This document shows positions 9,523 to 18,144 of a DNA stretch of 64,000 nucleotides, one piece after another. The DNA lies in assembly GCF_003065365.1 (NCBI RefSeq), contig NZ_CP023276.1:1302001-1366000 (forward strand). Direction: 5' to 3'. Position 1 is the stretch's first letter. Each line of letters starts with the position of its first letter. Source of the stretch: Polynucleobacter difficilis. GTDB taxonomy: Bacteria; Pseudomonadota; Gammaproteobacteria; Burkholderiales; Burkholderiaceae. Below the pieces are notes generated by a model that saw nothing but the letters and a program-made list of their open reading frames with translations, searched no databases and was not told the origin of the DNA. Position numbers and translations under genes: made by a program.

Positions 9523-10872
9523 TGCAGAGATAGCCTCATCAATACGCTCCACGGGAATGACGCGCAAGCCGGGGATTTTGCTCTTGGGTAGATTGGCTTT
9601 CGGAATGATGGCAATCGTAAAGCCGAGTTTGGCGGCTTCTTTGAGGCGCTCTTGACCGCGTGGACAAGGGCGGATTTCTCCCGCCAAACCCACCTCACCA
9701 AATACGATTAACTCTTTCGGCAAGGCGCGATTCCGAATCGACGATTGAATTGCCAGGAGCACAGCTAAATCAGCCGCCGGCTCAGAGATCTTCACACCAC
9801 CCACCGCATTCAGAAAGACGTCTTGATCAAAGCAGGCAATCCCCGCGTGGCGATGCAATACCGCCAGCAACATAGCCAGTCGATGCTGCTCGAGGCCGAC
9901 TGCCAAGCGCCTTGGATTGGGAATGTGGGCGGTATCTACTAAGGCCTGAATTTCAACCAATAAGGGACGGCTACCTTCTTGGGTAACAAGCACGCAAGCA
10001 CCCGGCACCATCTCCGCATGCTGCGATAAAAAGATGGCCGATGGATTAGAGACGCCCTTCAGGCCTTTTTCGGTCATGGCAAATACACCAAGCTCATTCA
10101 CTGCGCCAAAGCGATTTTTAATCGAGCGCACTAAACGGAATGATGAGTGGGTATCACCCTCAAAGTAAAGCACGGTATCGACAATGTGCTCCAGCACCCG
10201 CGGGCCAGCAAGATGACCGTCTTTGGTCACGTGCCCCACCATCAGCATGCAAATGCCAGTGGATTTAGCATAGCGGGTAAGCTGCGCAGCGCACTCACGC
10301 ACCTGTGCAACTGAACCCGGCGCCGAAGTTAAAGCATCGGAGTAAACCGTCTGAATGGAATCCACCACGACCACTTGGGGGCGGGCGGCATCAATGGTAG
10401 TCAATAATTTTTCGAGTTGGATCTCTGCAAGAACCTCCAACTGCGGAGCAGCCAAGACAATGCGTTTTGCTCGCAGCGCAATCTGCGCAGCCGATTCTTC
10501 GCCACTGCTGTATAAAACGGAAACGCCAGCAGCGCTCATTTCTGCCAAGGCTTGCAACAATAGTGTCGATTTTCCGATACCCGGATCACCGCCGATCAGG
10601 ACAACACCGCCAGGCACTAGACCGCCACCGAGGACGCGGTCAAATTCATCTACGCCAGTTGGCAATCGCGGCATATCCTCGGCCTTGATGGCCGATAACT
10701 TTTGACGGGGTACAGCTTGCGCTAAACCCTGAAAGCGGGCATTCGTGGAGGTTGATTCAGAAAGGCTTTCCTCTAACGTGTTCCAAGCTTGGCATGCAGG
10801 GCACTGCCCCTGCCAACGCGGGGTACTGCCGCCGCAGGCATTACAAACATAAATGGTTTTTGCTTTTGCCAA
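9505..10872 (-). CDS. radA: DNA repair protein RadA
   Basis: 455 residues. A RecA-like ATPase that promotes branch migration in recombinational repair. The N-terminal zinc finger is C10-x2-C13-x10-C24-x2-C27, Walker A is GGDPGIGKST at 94-103, the RadA-specific KNRFG motif sits in SIKNRFGAVNE, and the C-terminal Lon-like domain follows (GEVGLAGEIRP). It is the last gene of a kup - secreted protein - radA run on this strand; the preceding stop is 11 bases away. Confidence 0.97.
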   Translation of the reverse strand: MAKAKTIYVCNACGGSTPRWQGQCPACQAWNTLEESLSESTSTNARFQGLAQAVPRQKLSAIKAEDMPRLPTGVDEFDRVLGGGLVPGGVVLIGGDPGIGKSTLLLQALAEMSAAGVSVLYSSGEESAAQIALRAKRIVLAAPQLEVLAEIQLEKLLTTIDAARPQVVVVDSIQTVYSDALTSAPGSVAQVRECAAQLTRYAKSTGICMLMVGHVTKDGHLAGPRVLEHIVDTVLYFEGDTHSSFRLVRSIKNRFGAVNELGVFAMTEKGLKGVSNPSAIFLSQHAEMVPGACVLVTQEGSRPLLVEIQALVDTAHIPNPRRLAVGLEQHRLAMLLAVLHRHAGIACFDQDVFLNAVGGVKISEPAADLAVLLAIQSSIRNRALPKELIVFGEVGLAGEIRPCPRGQERLKEAAKLGFTIAIIPKANLPKSKIPGLRVIPVERIDEAISAANELS

Positions 10873-10883
10873 AATAGTGCTCT

Positions 10884-11393
10884 TTACTGTAACTGGGTAC
10901 CTGCTTTGTTTTCTTGTGCGCGACGCGGGGCATCTTTACGTCGCTCCTCTAAGTCTGCAGCCCTCTTTGCAGCATCCTGTTGCTTTTCCTCAAAAGCACG
11001 GACATTTTCAGCGCGCTCTGCTGCTTTTGCTGGATCTGCTTTTTCTGCTTTGCGCTTGGCATCGCGCTCGTCTTTGAGAAGCTTGCGCAGCTCCCGCTGC
11101 GCCGTATTGAGCTCGACCTCTTGCGCCCGAATCGGATCGATCTCTTTACGATATTGAGTACGCGTTTGGCTTAGACAACGATTCACTAAGTATTTTTCAT
11201 AACACTCGGAAGAGGCTTTTTTCCAGCGGTAATCTGCCCACTCGCGCTGCAGGGTCAGCTCGGCCTCGATCTTGTCTAACTTTTCAAGTTCTGCTTCTTG
11301 TGCTGGGGTTGCTTGTGCGGCACCCACCCCCAGCACTAAGCCAAAGGCAAACGCAGTTGAAAGGCAAACGCGGAAAGAAGAGAGGCGAATCAA
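10884..11393 (-). CDS. Predicted secreted coiled-coil protein, unknown function
   Basis: 169 residues. It has a clear Sec signal peptide (about 1-29, ending GAAQA-TPAQ), then a highly charged, Lys/Glu/Arg/Ala-rich helix-forming body with two cysteines (SECYEKYLVNRCLSQ) around residues 62-73 that could form a disulfide. It starts inside the kup stop codon (4-base overlap) and ends 11 bases before radA, so it is probably translationally coupled to kup. I do not recognise a characterised family; similar short periplasmic coiled-coil proteins are common in Burkholderiales. Confidence 0.75.
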   Translation of the reverse strand: MIRLSSFRVCLSTAFAFGLVLGVGAAQATPAQEAELEKLDKIEAELTLQREWADYRWKKASSECYEKYLVNRCLSQTRTQYRKEIDPIRAQEVELNTAQRELRKLLKDERDAKRKAEKADPAKAAERAENVRAFEEKQQDAAKRAADLEERRKDAPRRAQENKAGTQLQ

Positions 11394-13336
11394 ATTTCAA
11401 CCTTTGCGCCCAGCTCAACTAAGCGATTGGTTGGGATCTTGAAAAAGTCCGACGGTTTTGCAGCGTTTTGCATCATCCACGAAAAGAGGCTTTCCTGCCA
11501 CAGCGCCATTCCAGGGGATGCCGATGGAATGATGGTGTCTTTCGAGATGAAGAAAGAGGTGTCCATCAAATCAAAGCTCAGGTTCTCTTGTTTCTCCAGC
11601 AGGGTTAAGATCGAATTAATGTCTGGCGTTTCTTTAAAGCCATAGACCGCACGCACCAAGAACACTTGTCCGCCCAAATCGCGCATGGTGATGCGCTCGC
11701 TGTCATTTACATAAGGCACATCCCAGGTACTCAACTTCAAGAAAAAGATTCGCTCATGCATCACGCGGTTGTGTTTGAGGTTGTGTAGCATGGCCACCGG
11801 TACATAATCAATATGCGCGGTTAAGAAGATCGCAGTTCCCTCAACGCGATGCGGTGGATGCGCCAGCAGACTACCAACAAACGCCTCCATCGGAATGGAA
11901 TTGCTAATCAATTTATCGCGAAGTAACTTACGACCCTTGTACCAAGTAATCAAGCAAGTAAAGCAGACTAGTGCTATCAGCAGCGGATACCAGCCGCCAT
12001 CCTTAATCTTGATCAAGGTAGCGGTCCAGAAAGCCAAGTCGACTGCAAAGAAAAACACAATTAACAAGGCAATCAAAACCGGATTAATGCGCCATTCACG
12101 GCGCATCACAATCGAAAGTAAGATGGTCGTAATCAGCATGGTTGAGGTAACGGACAGGCCATAGGCTGCAGCCAAGTTCACCGACTCACCAAACTCGATA
12201 ATGGTCACAATCACCATCACGAGCAAGGCCCAGTTCACGATCGGGATGTAAATCTGCCCACGCTCGGAATCAGAGGTGTGCAGAATATTCATGCGTGGCA
12301 AAAATCCCAAGGAGATGGCCTGACTCACTAACGAAAAGGTGCCAGAGATCACAGCTTGGGATGCAATCACAGTTGCTGCGGTGGCAAGCCCTACCATCGG
12401 CCAAAGGGCCCACTCTGGCACCATCATATAAAAGGGATTGCGAATGGCTTCGGGGTTGGAGAGCACCAAGGCACCCTGCCCTAAATAATTGAGCAGCAGA
12501 CTAGGCAGAACAATCAAGAGCCATGCAAAGCGCACGGGGTTACGACCGAAGTGGCCCATATCTAAATACAACGCCTCCACTCCAGTCACTACCAGCACCA
12601 CTGCACCCATCACGATGTATGCCGTTAAGGGGTGGTCGGTAATAAACCGAATGGCGTACATCGGATTAAACGCTAGGGCAATTTCAGGGGCATTAGTAAT
12701 ATTCCAAATGCCCAGTGCAGCAATCGCTAAAAACCAAATCAATGTAACGGGTCCGAATAAATTACCCACCATTGCCGTGCCGTATTTTTGAATCACAAAG
12801 AGGCAAAACAGAATAACTACAGCAATCGGAATGATGAATTGCTTTAATGCCGGTGTTGCAATCTCAATACCCTCTACTGCAGACAATACCGAGATCGCCG
12901 GCGTGATGACAGACTCACCAATCAGCATACAGGCACCTAACATGCCCAGAATCATCAAAACAAAATATTCTTTTGTACCGCTTTTAACGGAACGCAGTGC
13001 CAAGGCCATGAGGGATAAAACGCCGCCCTCACCCTTGTTATCGGCGCGCATCACGAACAAGACGTATTTGAAGGTCACCACCAAAATCAAGGCCCAGATC
13101 ATCATGGAGATCACCCCATAAAGGGCCTCAGGGCTAAAGGCAATGCCATGCTCGGCATCAAAGCATTCTTTGAGGGCATACAAGGGACTAGTACCAATAT
13201 CACCGAAAACCACGCCAATTGCAGCCAGCATGAGAACGCCTAAACCCTTCTTGTGCTCACCACCATCGCCGCTGCTATGCAGGTCAACGGGCTTGAGCAG
13301 GGTTGAGCTTGAGTATTCGGGATTACTAATGGACAT
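11390..13336 (-). CDS. kup: Low-affinity potassium uptake protein Kup
   Basis: 648 residues. About 12 membrane helices in the first 450 residues, then a cytoplasmic C-terminal domain. Family hallmarks are GVVFGDIGTSPLYALKE near residue 40 and MRADNKGEGG in the first loop. It imports K+ in symport with protons. Slightly longer than the E. coli protein, normal for the family. It is transcribed away from the tRNA-fMet gene and leads the kup - secreted protein - radA run. Confidence 0.96.
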   Translation of the reverse strand: MSISNPEYSSSTLLKPVDLHSSGDGGEHKKGLGVLMLAAIGVVFGDIGTSPLYALKECFDAEHGIAFSPEALYGVISMMIWALILVVTFKYVLFVMRADNKGEGGVLSLMALALRSVKSGTKEYFVLMILGMLGACMLIGESVITPAISVLSAVEGIEIATPALKQFIIPIAVVILFCLFVIQKYGTAMVGNLFGPVTLIWFLAIAALGIWNITNAPEIALAFNPMYAIRFITDHPLTAYIVMGAVVLVVTGVEALYLDMGHFGRNPVRFAWLLIVLPSLLLNYLGQGALVLSNPEAIRNPFYMMVPEWALWPMVGLATAATVIASQAVISGTFSLVSQAISLGFLPRMNILHTSDSERGQIYIPIVNWALLVMVIVTIIEFGESVNLAAAYGLSVTSTMLITTILLSIVMRREWRINPVLIALLIVFFFAVDLAFWTATLIKIKDGGWYPLLIALVCFTCLITWYKGRKLLRDKLISNSIPMEAFVGSLLAHPPHRVEGTAIFLTAHIDYVPVAMLHNLKHNRVMHERIFFLKLSTWDVPYVNDSERITMRDLGGQVFLVRAVYGFKETPDINSILTLLEKQENLSFDLMDTSFFISKDTIIPSASPGMALWQESLFSWMMQNAAKPSDFFKIPTNRLVELGAKVEI

Positions 13337-13490
13337 GAAACTGCCTTAATTGGTGTTGCACGGCAATATGTTACTCCTTAGGGGGGTCTAAATGACCGAG
13401 AAATAGAAGATAAATTCAGCGTGAAACAGCTCAATTCAGCAATAAAGCTCGACAGAGAAGGCTTAAAAATGCTAGAATCAGTGTCTCAGA

Positions 13491-13567
13491 CGCGGGGTGG
13501 AGCAGTCTGGCAGCTCGTCGGGCTCATAACCCGAAGGTCACAGGTTCAAATCCTGTCCCCGCAACCA
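13491..13567 (+). tRNA. tRNA-fMet (initiator, anticodon CAT)
   Basis: A full cloverleaf can be drawn. The 5' acceptor strand CGCGGGG pairs with CCCCGCA, leaving the C1:A72 mismatch that marks initiator tRNA. The anticodon stem-loop is TCGGGCTCATAACCCGA, with three G:C pairs next to the loop, another initiator trait. The T arm is ACAGG-TTCAAAT-CCTGT, and CCA is encoded. Length is 77 bases. A terminator hairpin follows 21 bases later. Confidence 0.97.
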
Positions 13568-13588
13568 AATTTAGTGATATAGAACAAT

Positions 13589-13610
13589 GGGATACGAAAG
13601 TATCCTTTTT
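13589..13610 (+). terminator. Intrinsic terminator after tRNA-fMet
   Basis: Stem GGATAC / GTATCC with a GAAA tetraloop followed by TTTTT. Placed 22 bases after the tRNA, consistent with a single-gene tRNA transcript. Confidence 0.8.
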
Positions 13611-13706
13611 CTATTGATTTACGGCAATCCGAGGGCATTAAGCAAGCTGCTATTGACACCTCTAGATTGAGAATGATAATTTTTGTCGCAAAAGGGGAAT
13701 GAACAC

Positions 13707-13877
13707 ATGTTTGCAAAAACCTTAATCAGCGTATTAAGCGCAGTCACGATCGTGGTTGGTCTGGTTGTTTTTATTAGCAGCGGTGACTACGCCATCTTTG
13801 CGATCGGCATGATTGCTTATTTTTTGGTTGCCATCTCTGGAAACCTCTGCACCTACTACAACCGTCGCGGAAGTTAA
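13707..13877 (+). CDS. Small two-helix membrane protein, unknown
   Basis: 56 residues from ATG at 13707. AAGGGGAA about 8 bases upstream is a good ribosome site, which makes this start better than an in-frame TTG at 13683. Two hydrophobic segments (about 5-25, LISVLSAVTIVVGLVVFIS, and 29-46, YAIFAIGMIAYFLVAIS) are joined by a short polar turn, with a YYNRRG tail. This is likely an inner-membrane hairpin. No family recognised. Confidence 0.6.
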   Translation: MFAKTLISVLSAVTIVVGLVVFISSGDYAIFAIGMIAYFLVAISGNLCTYYNRRGS

Positions 13878-13932
13878 AACGCCTAAGGCGCTTTAGAAGC
13901 ACTTTTTAGAACCCATTCTATTTTTAACCAAC

Positions 13933-14115
13933 ATGAAATCACCAACAGAAACTCCCGTTGACGCCAAGGTCACTGAAGTGCCTGCAGAGCAGCCCAAGAA
14001 GCCGAGCAAGTCGAGTTCCAGACAGAAATTTATTCCCGTCGAGGAACTCGATCCCGATGCACCCCGCTCCGTATTTCAAGACCGCAATTGGAATAAAGAA
14101 CTCAAGCAGCATTAA
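13933..14115 (+). CDS. Small soluble hypothetical protein
   Basis: 60 residues, no membrane segment. The N-terminal half is a low-complexity Pro/Glu/Lys/Ser region. The C-terminal half (KFIPVEELDPDAPRSVFQDRNWN) looks folded or conserved, with an invariant-looking RSVFQDRNWNKEL ending. A strong + strand terminator lies 46 bases after the stop, supporting a real transcript. Function unknown. No clear ribosome site is visible, so the start is less certain. Confidence 0.55.
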   Translation: MKSPTETPVDAKVTEVPAEQPKKPSKSSSRQKFIPVEELDPDAPRSVFQDRNWNKELKQH

Positions 14116-14128
14116 GGTAGTTTGTGGT

Positions 14129-16609
14129 TTATGGCTGACCGCTGCGGTCATGCCAAATACGACGCCTATCCTCACGTAACAGGATAGGCGTATTTTTTTG
14201 TCCAGGCGCTTTTCCGAAGTGCCACAACTGGGCACCCGTATTCGGGGTTTGTAGAAATGGAATACCCAATTCCTGGTAACGGGCACGCACAGTTGGGTGG
14301 GGATGGTTATAGCGATTGCGGTAGCCATTTTGTGTAAAAGCCCAATCCGGATTAATCGCCTTTAGTAAATCCAAAGAGGAGGATGTTTTGCTGCCGTGGT
14401 GGGGCGCCATGAAGATGACGCTACGCCCTTGCCTTGGGATTGGATGATTGCGTAAGCGCTCTACCAGCGCCGCCTCAGCCTCTCGCTCGGCATCGCCGGT
14501 CAACCAAAAAGAAGTACTGCGATTACGCACCTCGAGGACGCAACTCATTTCATTGGGCTTACCGCCATAGTGGCTCGCATCAAAATTCATCTCCTCATGC
14601 GGATGCCAGACTAAAAAGTCAACCCCGTCCCAGCGCCACGACTGACCATATCGACATGGAAGGACTGGGACTGTTTTCTGACGTAATGCCCGCAGCAATG
14701 GATTATGGTCAGGCAAAGAGCCCAGCATCGAATCAAAAGCAATCTCGCGTAATAGGGTTTGGGCGCCGCCCACGTGATCGCTATCACTGTGACTAATCAC
14801 CATACGATCAATTTGATGAATGCCCTCTCCCCTGAAAAAAGGCAAGATGATGCGCTCTCCCGCGTCATCTTTTTTTCCTTGGATTGGTCCCGTGTCGTAA
14901 AGTAGTCGTTTTGATTGGGTCTCGATCAGCACTGCAGTGCCCTGACCAATATCGAGAACCGTAGCCTGCAATTCACCATAGGCCAAATCCGTCTTAGGCG
15001 GAATAAATAAGCAGGCACATAAAGCGCAACCCGCCAGTCTCGATGCAATGGTCTCGCGAATTGATCCTGGACGAATGGCCATGGCGATACCAATGAGGGA
15101 TAAAGCCAGCAGTAGCAAGTTAGGCTGATGTGAATAGGCTACCGCCCAATCCCAACTTGCCATTAACTTTAAGAGTAGCGCAAGCCACTCCATTGCGGTA
15201 TGTGCCAATAGTAGGAGCGGTCTCGCTAATGCATCCGGCATCACGACACCAATCATGGCAAGCGGCGTAACGATGTAACTCACGAGCGGGATGGCAATCG
15301 CGTTCGCTAGAGGCGACACTACTGAGAATTGATAGAACCAATACAGCGTGCACGGAATTAATGCTAAGGTCACCACTGCCTGCAAGCGGCAGGCTTCTTT
15401 GAGTGCCTGCGTTATTCGCGCGACAGCACTTGTCTCGAGCTCTTTTCCAGTGGGTATGCCGATTAATCCGCTGGAGTCCCCCATCGCATACAGAATGGCA
15501 GCAACCGCGCCAAATGAGAGCCAAAAGCCTGGGGTGTAGGCGGCCATCGGATCTAATATCAATACCACTGCTAAGGCCCACCACCAGATGTCAAAGGCGC
15601 GCGGTATTCTACCGGACCAAACCGCGATCGCCACCACCCCAACCATATACATGGTGCGCTGCGCTGGTATCTGAAAGCCAGCGATCCAGGCATAAAAGAA
15701 AGCAGTCATAAAACCGGCTGCTGCTGTTACGCGCGGCACCGGCATCGCCAGAGGCAAACTGCCGCGGCGCCAAACTCGCGATGCCACTAAGGCGCCCAAT
15801 CCAGCCAGCATGGTGACGTGAAGACCCGATATCGAGATTAGGTGTCCGATTCCGGTTGCATTAAACACCCGCCAATCCGCCTGATCAATCGCATTTTGAT
15901 CGCCCATCACAAGGGCAACCAAAACGCCAGCATACGGTCTGTTGTCATGCAGTAGGCGTTTAATCTTGTCACGTAAATTCCAGCGGTGGCCCTCAATCCA
16001 TTGCGCAAAAGACCATGGGGCCGCCTGCTCCAACTTCTCGCCTGAACGAATCGATCCGTACGCACCATAACCCTGATGAAAAAGCCACTGCTCAAAATCA
16101 AAGCCATGTGGATTGATTACGCCATGGGGTCGCTTGAACTTCACGCGCAACTGCCATTGCTGACCGGGCTGAATTATCGGTATCTGTTCTGACTCTCGCC
16201 AAGCAGATGACCAGGTCAGGTATACCCGTCGCGGTAGTTTCTCAACATCAATATCTACCCCACGCCGCAAGCGCGTGTAGTTTGTAATCACAAATGCAAA
16301 TGTAGCGCCTTGATGATCGCCCCGCGGCAAGCCATCCACTCGTCCCTCAATCTGCAGATCAGCCCCCTCAAGCGCTACTGGAAAATCGTACTGTAATCGC
16401 TCTTGAGCAAAATATAGACTCCAGGCCAAGCCCATGAGAGCACACATCAAAAGGATGGCTGCTTTGCGTAGCAGTGCGACCGGAATGAGCAGTAATGATG
16501 TAATCGCCATCAATGCCAAAGCGGTCATCAGCAGAGCATTAGCTGGCAGTGTTGATAATAAAAAGGGAAGCGCTCCCCCGGCGATCCACGCCGTAATTGC
16601 ATAGCGCAA
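14129..16609 (-). CDS. comEC: DNA internalisation competence protein ComEC/Rec2
   Basis: 826 residues, full length. Three parts are seen: N-terminal helices with an OB-like soluble loop (about 60-200), the Competence domain membrane core (about 215-500, starting near GDQNAIDQADWRVFNATGIGHLISISGLHVTM), and a C-terminal metallo-beta-lactamase-like domain (SHSDSDHVGG and MAPHHGSKTSSS). It forms the inner-membrane channel for single-stranded DNA during natural transformation. It is last in lolC-lolD-tatD-comEC, starting 5 bases after tatD. The last ~25 codons overlap an opposing terminator. Confidence 0.95.
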   Translation of the reverse strand: MRYAITAWIAGGALPFLLSTLPANALLMTALALMAITSLLLIPVALLRKAAILLMCALMGLAWSLYFAQERLQYDFPVALEGADLQIEGRVDGLPRGDHQGATFAFVITNYTRLRRGVDIDVEKLPRRVYLTWSSAWRESEQIPIIQPGQQWQLRVKFKRPHGVINPHGFDFEQWLFHQGYGAYGSIRSGEKLEQAAPWSFAQWIEGHRWNLRDKIKRLLHDNRPYAGVLVALVMGDQNAIDQADWRVFNATGIGHLISISGLHVTMLAGLGALVASRVWRRGSLPLAMPVPRVTAAAGFMTAFFYAWIAGFQIPAQRTMYMVGVVAIAVWSGRIPRAFDIWWWALAVVLILDPMAAYTPGFWLSFGAVAAILYAMGDSSGLIGIPTGKELETSAVARITQALKEACRLQAVVTLALIPCTLYWFYQFSVVSPLANAIAIPLVSYIVTPLAMIGVVMPDALARPLLLLAHTAMEWLALLLKLMASWDWAVAYSHQPNLLLLALSLIGIAMAIRPGSIRETIASRLAGCALCACLFIPPKTDLAYGELQATVLDIGQGTAVLIETQSKRLLYDTGPIQGKKDDAGERIILPFFRGEGIHQIDRMVISHSDSDHVGGAQTLLREIAFDSMLGSLPDHNPLLRALRQKTVPVLPCRYGQSWRWDGVDFLVWHPHEEMNFDASHYGGKPNEMSCVLEVRNRSTSFWLTGDAEREAEAALVERLRNHPIPRQGRSVIFMAPHHGSKTSSSLDLLKAINPDWAFTQNGYRNRYNHPHPTVRARYQELGIPFLQTPNTGAQLWHFGKAPGQKNTPILLREDRRRIWHDRSGQP
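14162..14199 (+). terminator. Intrinsic terminator for the + strand small genes, inside the 3' end of comEC
   Basis: Arms ACGCCTATCCT (14162-14172) and AGGATAGGCGT (14181-14191), an 8-base loop, then a run of seven T. An 11-bp perfect stem with a T run on the + strand. It lies within the last codons of the opposing comEC gene. Confidence 0.85.
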
Positions 16610-16614
16610 GGGAA

Positions 16615-17439
16615 TTATTTACTGCGAAGTGGACTGAGGGTTGCCGACCAACGCGGCAGCGCGGTCAGCGCGTTACTCCATGTTGCCGCCGCAAAAGCAG
16701 TGATGTCCATCTGCCGCAAGGCGGCAAGTTCTGCCCCAATGCGTGGAATGAATTGTGGCGCATTGTGCGCTATTTCTTCGTCACGCAACCATGCCGGCGG
16801 TATATCGGGCGCATCGGTTTCTGTCACTAGACAGCTGAGTGGCAATTGCGCGGCTAAGCGGCGAATCTGTAATGCACGGGTATAGGTTGCGGCGCCACCA
16901 AACCCCAACCTAAATCCCAGCTGAATAAATTGCTCTGCTTGTTGCATGCTGCCATTAAATGCATGGGCGATTCCACTGCGAATACGGCGCTGACGCAAGG
17001 CTTTTAAAATCGCATCTTGTGAGCGCCGAACGTGCATGACGACTGGCAAGTCATGCGTCTGCGCTAAATCCAATTGCTGCTCAAAAAAGTAGGCTTGGCG
17101 TGTGCGATCAAGCCCTTCTACAAAGTAATCCAGGCCAATTTCACCGATGCCAACAAAGCGTGGGTCATGAAGTGAGATCTCGACTTCGCTGGCAAGTAAA
17201 TCAAGGTCGGCTTGCGTCGACTGCTCGACATACAGTGGATGAATGCCAAGGGTATAAACGAGGCCCGGCATGATTTGGGCATACTGGGCCACGAGCGTTC
17301 GGATGTTGGCGGCATCGCTGGCCTTGACTGCCGGCAGCAATATGCCTTGTACCTGATTTTTTGCGGCCGATTCAATGACTTCGCCTAAATGGGATGCGAA
17401 TTCAGGGGCGTCAAGATGGCAGTGGGTATCAAGCCACAT
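16615..17439 (-). CDS. tatD: TatD-family metal-dependent hydrolase
   Basis: 274 residues. A TIM-barrel amidohydrolase-type deoxyribonuclease. The metal motif DTHCHLD is at residues 4-10 (His6, His8), the glutamate in GEIGLDYF, histidines in VMHVRRS and IAHAFNGS, and the terminal metal aspartate in ETDAPDIPP. The family is linked to DNA repair/quality control and 3'-5' exonuclease activity. It sits 3 bases after lolD. Which of the TatD/YcfH/YjjV paralogues it corresponds to cannot be told from sequence alone. Confidence 0.92.
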   Translation of the reverse strand: MWLDTHCHLDAPEFASHLGEVIESAAKNQVQGILLPAVKASDAANIRTLVAQYAQIMPGLVYTLGIHPLYVEQSTQADLDLLASEVEISLHDPRFVGIGEIGLDYFVEGLDRTRQAYFFEQQLDLAQTHDLPVVMHVRRSQDAILKALRQRRIRSGIAHAFNGSMQQAEQFIQLGFRLGFGGAATYTRALQIRRLAAQLPLSCLVTETDAPDIPPAWLRDEEIAHNAPQFIPRIGAELAALRQMDITAFAAATWSNALTALPRWSATLSPLRSK

Positions 17440-17442
17440 GCC

Positions 17443-18144
17443 TTAGTTGGCCTCGATGGGAATGGGGTTTAAGCTGCCATGGTCCAGTCGCAAGATACGA
17501 TCGCAGCGCCGCGCCCGAATGGGATCGTGGGTGACGATCACAAATGCAGTCCCCTGCTCTTTGGCCACATCCAGCATCAAATCGAATACGCTATCGGCTG
17601 TCTCGGTATCCAAGTTGCCCGTTGGCTCATCCGCTAGAACGCAGGCAGGATTACCCACCAAGGCGCGGGCAACCGCAACGCGTTGACGCTCGCCACCAGA
17701 AAGCTCTCCTGGGGTATGCATTACCCGCTTTTGTAGGCCTACTGCAGTCAGCATGGCACGCGCTCGCTCAAGCGATTCGTCTTTGCTTAAGCCCCGTATC
17801 CGCAGCGGCAAAGCAACGTTCTCAGCCGCCGTGAATTCATCCAAGAGGTGATGAAATTGGTAAATAAAACCCAGGTATTGATTGCGCAGGCGATCCAATG
17901 CTGAAACGCTGAGGCGACTTAAGTCCGAACCCGCTAAGGTCACTTGACCTGCGCTCGGCACATCAAGACCACCCAATAAATGCAGCAAGGTACTTTTACC
18001 TGAACCGGATGAACCCACAATCGCCACCTTCTCCGACTGCGCTACATCCAATTCAATCGCCTTCAATACCTCGACCGCGGTAGTGCCCTTGCCATAAGTC
18101 TTGGCAAGACCACGTGCACTCAAAACCAATGCGTGATCACTCAT
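17443..18144 (-). CDS. lolD: Lipoprotein-releasing ABC transporter ATPase LolD
   Basis: 233 residues from the ATG at 18142-18144 (MSDHALVLSARGLAKTYG). A longer reading from 18180 would run far into lolC and is unlikely. Walker A GSSGSGKST is at 44-52, signature LSGGERQRVA, Walker B VLADEPTGNLD, and the switch histidine follows. It powers transfer of outer-membrane lipoproteins from LolCE to LolA. It overlaps the lolC stop by 8 bases. Confidence 0.95.
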   Translation of the reverse strand: MSDHALVLSARGLAKTYGKGTTAVEVLKAIELDVAQSEKVAIVGSSGSGKSTLLHLLGGLDVPSAGQVTLAGSDLSRLSVSALDRLRNQYLGFIYQFHHLLDEFTAAENVALPLRIRGLSKDESLERARAMLTAVGLQKRVMHTPGELSGGERQRVAVARALVGNPACVLADEPTGNLDTETADSVFDLMLDVAKEQGTAFVIVTHDPIRARRCDRILRLDHGSLNPIPIEAN

